Part shown: positions 7,401-9,633 of the stretch, one piece after another
Layout of the letters: each line of letters starts with the position of its first letter
Numbering within the stretch: the first letter of the stretch is position 1
Origin: Zoogloeaceae bacterium
GTDB lineage: Bacteria; Pseudomonadota; Gammaproteobacteria; Burkholderiales; Rhodocyclaceae
NCBI GenBank assembly: GCA_031274855.1
Contig: JAISPO010000071.1
Span: 1-9,633, forward strand
Length of the DNA: 9,633 nucleotides
Reading direction: 5' to 3'
Notes under the pieces: model-generated
The model's input: the letters and a program-made list of their open reading frames with translations, nothing else
Told to the model about the DNA's origin: nothing
The model's database searches: none
Made by a program: the position numbers and the translations under genes

Positions 7401-7593
7401 TGCGCTCGGCAGCGGCGACGGCGCGGAGCTGCGCAACCCGCTCGGCATTTCCATTGTCGGCGGCCTGCTGGTTAGCCAAGTGCTGACGCTTTACACCACG
7501 CCGGTCGTCTATATCGCGCTCGACCGCCTGCGCGTCCGCTGGGCGCGCAAGCGCGCCGCTCGCCAGCCTGTTCGTCTGGCGCTCAACCCATGA
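4495..7593 (+). CDS. mdtC: RND multidrug efflux pump subunit, MdtC/MuxC-like
   Basis: A 1032-residue RND pump subunit (E. coli MdtC is about 1025), paralogous to the preceding gene but clearly of the MdtC type: FIERPVATTLLALGI at TM1, PLPQVDFP, LPGASPETMA, GAARDVQAAINAA and DSVQDVRN in the first periplasmic domain. The complete proton relay is present: D401 and D402 (GFVVDDAIVVLEN), K920 (IVKKNAIMMID), R951 and T958 (RFRPIIMT). With the MdtB-like subunit it should form a heterotrimeric inner-membrane pump drawing drugs from the periplasm and outer leaflet. The ATG at 4495 shares its A with the preceding TGA, so translation is probably coupled; no good ribosome-binding site is seen. A GTG at 4492 would add one residue and is less likely. 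The C-terminal tail is Arg-rich (RVRWARKRAAR) and cytoplasmic by family topology. The end overlaps the channel gene by 4 bp. Confidence 0.93.
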   Translation: MNFSQLFIERPVATTLLALGILLAGAIAFFRLPVSPLPQVDFPTISVQAALPGASPETMAATVAMPLERALGQIAGVTEITSSSSLGSARVTIQFDLDREIDGAARDVQAAINAARPLLPSSLPSMPTYRKVNPADMPVMILSLTSGTFSRGQMYDAASTILAQRLSQVDGVGQVMVSGGALPAVRVEIDPQRLSSLGIGLEEVRSAIVATNANRPLGAVERDGRYWQIGANDQAKTAAEYRPLIVRYQNNAGVRLGDIAEVIDSVQDVRNYGAANGKPAILLVLLRQPGANIIETVDRVRALIPHLRDIIPVAIDLDVVMDRTPTIRGSLREVERTLVISVALVIMVVFLFLRRARAALIPSVAVPISLVGTFAIMYLCDYSLDNLSLMALTIATGFVVDDAIVVLENIVRQIESGKPPYQAALIGARQIGFTIISISLSLIAVFIPVLMMGGIVGRLFREFAVTLSAAILVSMVVSLTVTPMMAAHLLPPRARTQPSRLSRWAKRVTERLMRGYRRSLAWSLRYWPVVLCLLFVVIGLNVYLYVRISKGFFPQQDTGRIMGNIQADQSISFQAMEEKMRNFMAIVTDDPAVENVVGFTSGSQRNTGSMFISLKPLRERKASIDQIIGRLRGKLAHEPGARLFLVSAQEVRVGGRQSNAAFQYTLQADELSDLRQWEPIIRRTLASLPELADVNTDQQDKGLQTSLVIDRDAATRLGLNMRGIAATLNDAFGQRQVSTIYNPLNQYRVVMELAPPYLQNPSTLETLYFSNASGDQIPLKAFARLETTNTPLTVNHQGGFPASTISFNLPEGVTLSQASAALEKALAEQGVPSSIHGSFQGTARAFQQSLSSQPLLILAAIVAIYIVLGILYESLVHPLTILSTLPSAGVGALLGLMAFGTEFSIIALIGVLLLIGIVKKNAIMMIDFAIERQRRLKTSAGDAIYRACLLRFRPIIMTTLAAICGAIPLALGSGDGAELRNPLGISIVGGLLVSQVLTLYTTPVVYIALDRLRVRWARKRAARQPVRLALNP
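7246..7280 (+). repeat. 35-bp exact match to the first pump gene, copy 2
   Basis: This is the partner of 4181-4215, in direct orientation and the same reading frame, covering the TM10 lysine motif. With one mismatch the match extends another 15 bases to the left (CTGCTGATCGGCAT in both copies). Direct repeats of this size within one operon are possible sites of gene conversion or deletion. Confidence 0.8.
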
Positions 7594-8984
7594 AAGCACA
7601 TGCCATGAATCGCCGCTATCTGCTGCTCTCCTTTCTGCTCGGCGCTTGCAGCCTCGCGCCCGACTACCAGCGTCCAGCGATGGAAACGCCCGCCGCCTAC
7701 AAGGAAACCGGCGATTGGCAAACCGCCGCGCAAAGCTTCGCGCCGCCGGAACAGTGGTGGCAGGTGTTCGGCGATCCGGTACTCAACGATCTGCAAGAAC
7801 AGTTAGTCATCGACAACCAGAACATCAAGCTGGCCGAAGCGCAATACCGCGCCGCCCGCGCCGCCGTCGATAGCGCCCGCGCCGGTTTCTTCCCCACGCT
7901 TGGCGTAAACGCCGCCGCCAGCCGAGGCGCTCGTGACGGCGGGTCACCGGCGAATCTCTACACGCTGTCCGCGCAAGCCGGTTGGGAAGTGGATCTCTGG
8001 GGCAAAGTCCGCAGCGGCGCCGACTCCGCCACCGCGCAGGCGGAAGCCGCCGAAGCGCAAGTCGGCGCGGCCCAGTTGTCGGCGCAAGCCCTGCTCGCGC
8101 AAACCTACTTCCAGTTACGCGCCGCCGAAGCGCAAGCCGCGCTCTATGCGCGCAATGTCGCCGCCTATGAGCGCTTCCTGCAACTTACCCAGAACCGGCG
8201 CGACACCGGCGTCGCTTCCAGCCTTGATGTCGCGCAGGCGGAAACGCAACTCAATAGCGCCCGCTCGCAATATTCGGAAGCCAAATTGCAACGCGCCCAG
8301 TACGAACACGCGCTGGCCACTCTGCTCGGCAAGCCGCCTGCCGCGCTCACCCTTCCCGCCGCTGACCGCTTGGCCGAAGTGCCGCCCGCGCCAACGCTGC
8401 TGCCTTCAACCACGCTGGAACGCCGCTACGACATCTATGCCGCCGAGCGGCAAGTCGCCGCGGCCAATGCGCGAATCGGCGTCGCGCGCGCCGCATGGTT
8501 TCCGGTACTCAACCTGAGCGCCAGCGGCGGCTACAGCAATAACGCCATCGCCAATCTCATCAGCCTGCCCAACCGCTTCTGGTCGATTGGCCCCGCGCTG
8601 GCCGCGACGTTGTTCGACGGCGGCGCGCGCTCCGCCGCCATCGAGCAGGCATACGCTGGTGTCGATCAGGCCGCCGCGACCTACCGGCAAACTGTGCTTA
8701 CCGCGTTTCAGGAAGTCGAAGACAATCTCGCCGCCGCCCGCCTGCTCGCCGAAGAAGCCGACAGCCAGAACGCTGCCCTCGCCGCCGCCCGCAAAGCCCG
8801 CGAAATCGCCGAAAACCAATACCGCGCCGGTATCATCGCCGCCCTCAATGTCATCACTGCCCAAACCAGCGAACTCAGCGCCGAGAACGCCACCCTCTCC
8901 CTCTGGAGCCGCCGCATGACGGCCGCTGTGCAACTGCTCAAAAACACGGGTGGGCGGCCTTTGGCCGACGAGGCGGCGCAGTAG
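7590..8984 (+). CDS. Outer-membrane efflux channel lipoprotein, NodT/OprM family (OpmB-like)
   Basis: A 464-residue TolC-type channel, the exit duct of the efflux system. The N-terminus is a lipoprotein signal: a hydrophobic stretch ends in the lipobox LGAC, so Cys20 should be lipidated and the mature protein begins CSLAPDYQRP, typical of NodT/OprM proteins. WWQVFGDPVLNDL (from residue 56) opens the first outer-membrane efflux repeat (about 55-240), with GWEVDLWGKVR at 131-141. The second repeat (about 265-450) carries FWSIGPALAATLFDGG at 330-345. The Ala/Gln-rich heptad-like stretches are the periplasmic helical barrel. The ATG at 7590 overlaps the preceding stop as ATGA, suggesting coupling. 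A second ATG at 7605 gives MNRRYLLLSFLLGAC (459 residues, lipidated Cys15) with a weak GAAAG upstream and is a reasonable alternative. A dedicated channel gene at this place resembles opmB of muxABC-opmB. The gene ends one base from a convergent gene. Confidence 0.92.
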   Translation: MKAHAMNRRYLLLSFLLGACSLAPDYQRPAMETPAAYKETGDWQTAAQSFAPPEQWWQVFGDPVLNDLQEQLVIDNQNIKLAEAQYRAARAAVDSARAGFFPTLGVNAAASRGARDGGSPANLYTLSAQAGWEVDLWGKVRSGADSATAQAEAAEAQVGAAQLSAQALLAQTYFQLRAAEAQAALYARNVAAYERFLQLTQNRRDTGVASSLDVAQAETQLNSARSQYSEAKLQRAQYEHALATLLGKPPAALTLPAADRLAEVPPAPTLLPSTTLERRYDIYAAERQVAAANARIGVARAAWFPVLNLSASGGYSNNAIANLISLPNRFWSIGPALAATLFDGGARSAAIEQAYAGVDQAAATYRQTVLTAFQEVEDNLAAARLLAEEADSQNAALAAARKAREIAENQYRAGIIAALNVITAQTSELSAENATLSLWSRRMTAAVQLLKNTGGRPLADEAAQ

Positions 8985-8985
8985 G

Positions 8986-9633
8986 TTACGCCTTGCGCTG
9001 ACCGCGGCTGGTGATGACCACACCGGCTACGACGAGCGCCGCGCCGCTGAGTTGCCAGGCAGAGATGATTTCGTCGAGCAGATACCAGCCCAGCCCAATG
9101 GTCAGAAGCGGCCCGATGGTGCCGATCAGCGCCGCTCGGCCACTGCCGATGCGGCGAATCGCCGCCGACAGGGCAAACGCCGGAATTACCGTCGACAGCA
9201 GCGCCATACCCAGCGCGTAAGCATAGACCGGCAAGGGCTGCGTCAGCGCCGTCAGCGGCTCGACAGCAAAGAAGTGCGTGAGCGTCGCCGTGGTCGATAC
9301 CAGCATGGCCAGCGCGGTAAAGCGGGCAACGCCGATTTTCGCCAGCATCGGCCCCGATCCTGAGAGATAAAGGGCATAGAACAGCGAGCAGCCGAACACG
9401 AAGCCCGCGCCAATCCAGACAGCCGCGCTTTCCTCCGAGACGCTGAGGTCGTGCGCGAAAGCGGCGGCGATGCCGCTATAGCACAAGGCGACGGCTAGCC
9501 ATTCACGCCGGTCGATGCGATGGCCGTAGAACATGACGCCGAACAGCAGCGTCAAGGTCGGGTAGGTGAACAGAATCAGGCGTTCCAAGCCTGCCGTGAT
9601 GTATTGCAAACCGATGAAATCGAGAATGCTGGA
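8986..9633 (-). CDS. EamA/DMT-family permease, N-terminus cut off by window edge
   Basis: The last 215 residues of a drug/metabolite-transporter superfamily permease read on the - strand to a TAA at 8986-8988. The frame stays open to the window edge, and the first visible residues (SSILDFIGLQYITAGLERL) align in style with the middle of the first EamA repeat, so roughly 70-90 residues probably lie outside the window. A TTG at 9609 is not a credible start. About seven hydrophobic segments are visible: two closing the first repeat (through FTYPTLTLLFGVMF and EWLAVALCYSGIAAAF) and five forming the second, ending TIGPLLTIGLGWYLLDE then WQLSGAALVVAGVVITS. Family members usually have ten helices and export or import amino acids, metabolites or nucleotide sugars. 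The substrate cannot be told from sequence. It is convergent with the efflux operon and probably unrelated to it. Confidence 0.85.
   Translation of the reverse strand, partial: SSILDFIGLQYITAGLERLILFTYPTLTLLFGVMFYGHRIDRREWLAVALCYSGIAAAFAHDLSVSEESAAVWIGAGFVFGCSLFYALYLSGSGPMLAKIGVARFTALAMLVSTTATLTHFFAVEPLTALTQPLPVYAYALGMALLSTVIPAFALSAAIRRIGSGRAALIGTIGPLLTIGLGWYLLDEIISAWQLSGAALVVAGVVITSRGQRKA

Noticed and set aside
1421..7593. Two consecutive RND genes as an assembly duplication
   Set aside because: They differ across nearly the whole length and match distinct MdtB and MdtC types, so they are real paralogues.
8950..9363. + strand open frame of 137 residues overlapping the channel gene end
   Set aside because: It is antisense to the permease and starts inside the channel gene. 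The product is Arg/Gln-rich without a domain, while the permease frame has clear membrane segments.
9607..9609. TTG at 9609 as the start of the permease gene
   Set aside because: The frame remains open to the window edge with EamA-like sequence before this codon, so the gene is truncated by the window rather than starting here.

Overview
The window holds one complete tripartite RND-type multidrug efflux operon and part of an unrelated inner-membrane permease. The operon is a membrane fusion protein (97-1347), two different RND pump subunits (1421-4495 and 4495-7593) and a TolC/NodT-type outer-membrane lipoprotein channel (7590-8984), all on the + strand. A truncated EamA/DMT-family permease gene comes in on the - strand from the right edge (8986-9633). 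The DNA is strongly GC-rich with G/C-ending codons. Periplasmic and outer-membrane components show a Gram-negative host. The protein sequences and a GC-rich intergenic hairpin repeat of a kind common in Betaproteobacteria suggest a betaproteobacterium; this placement is an inference.

Layout: positions 1-96 are a short, relatively AT-rich leader (about 45% G+C by hand count) with a weak sigma70-like promoter candidate and a perfect 6-5-6 dyad. The fusion protein gene follows. A 73-bp gap after it (1348-1420) is filled almost entirely by a GC-rich repeat-like element ending in a perfect 11-bp-arm hairpin. The Shine-Dalgarno sequence of the first pump gene overlaps the 3' arm of this hairpin. 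From there the genes are fused end to end: stop and start share one base between the two pump genes, and overlap by 4 bp (ATGA) between the second pump and the channel, which points to translational coupling. The channel gene and the permease gene converge with one base between their stop codons and no visible terminator.

How it works: the two pump subunits are the MdtB-like and MdtC-like partners that form a heterotrimer in the inner membrane. The MdtA-like fusion protein bridges them across the periplasm to the outer-membrane channel. The gene order fusion protein - pump B - pump C - channel is that of Pseudomonas muxABC-opmB rather than E. coli mdtABCD-baeSR. Both pump subunits keep the full set of charged proton-relay residues, so the sequence predicts a functional proton-driven exporter.

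I see no novel system here. The most interesting points are regulatory: the hairpin that could hide the pump ribosome-binding site, and the dyad in the promoter region. No RNA genes, CRISPR arrays, insertion sequences or origins were seen.
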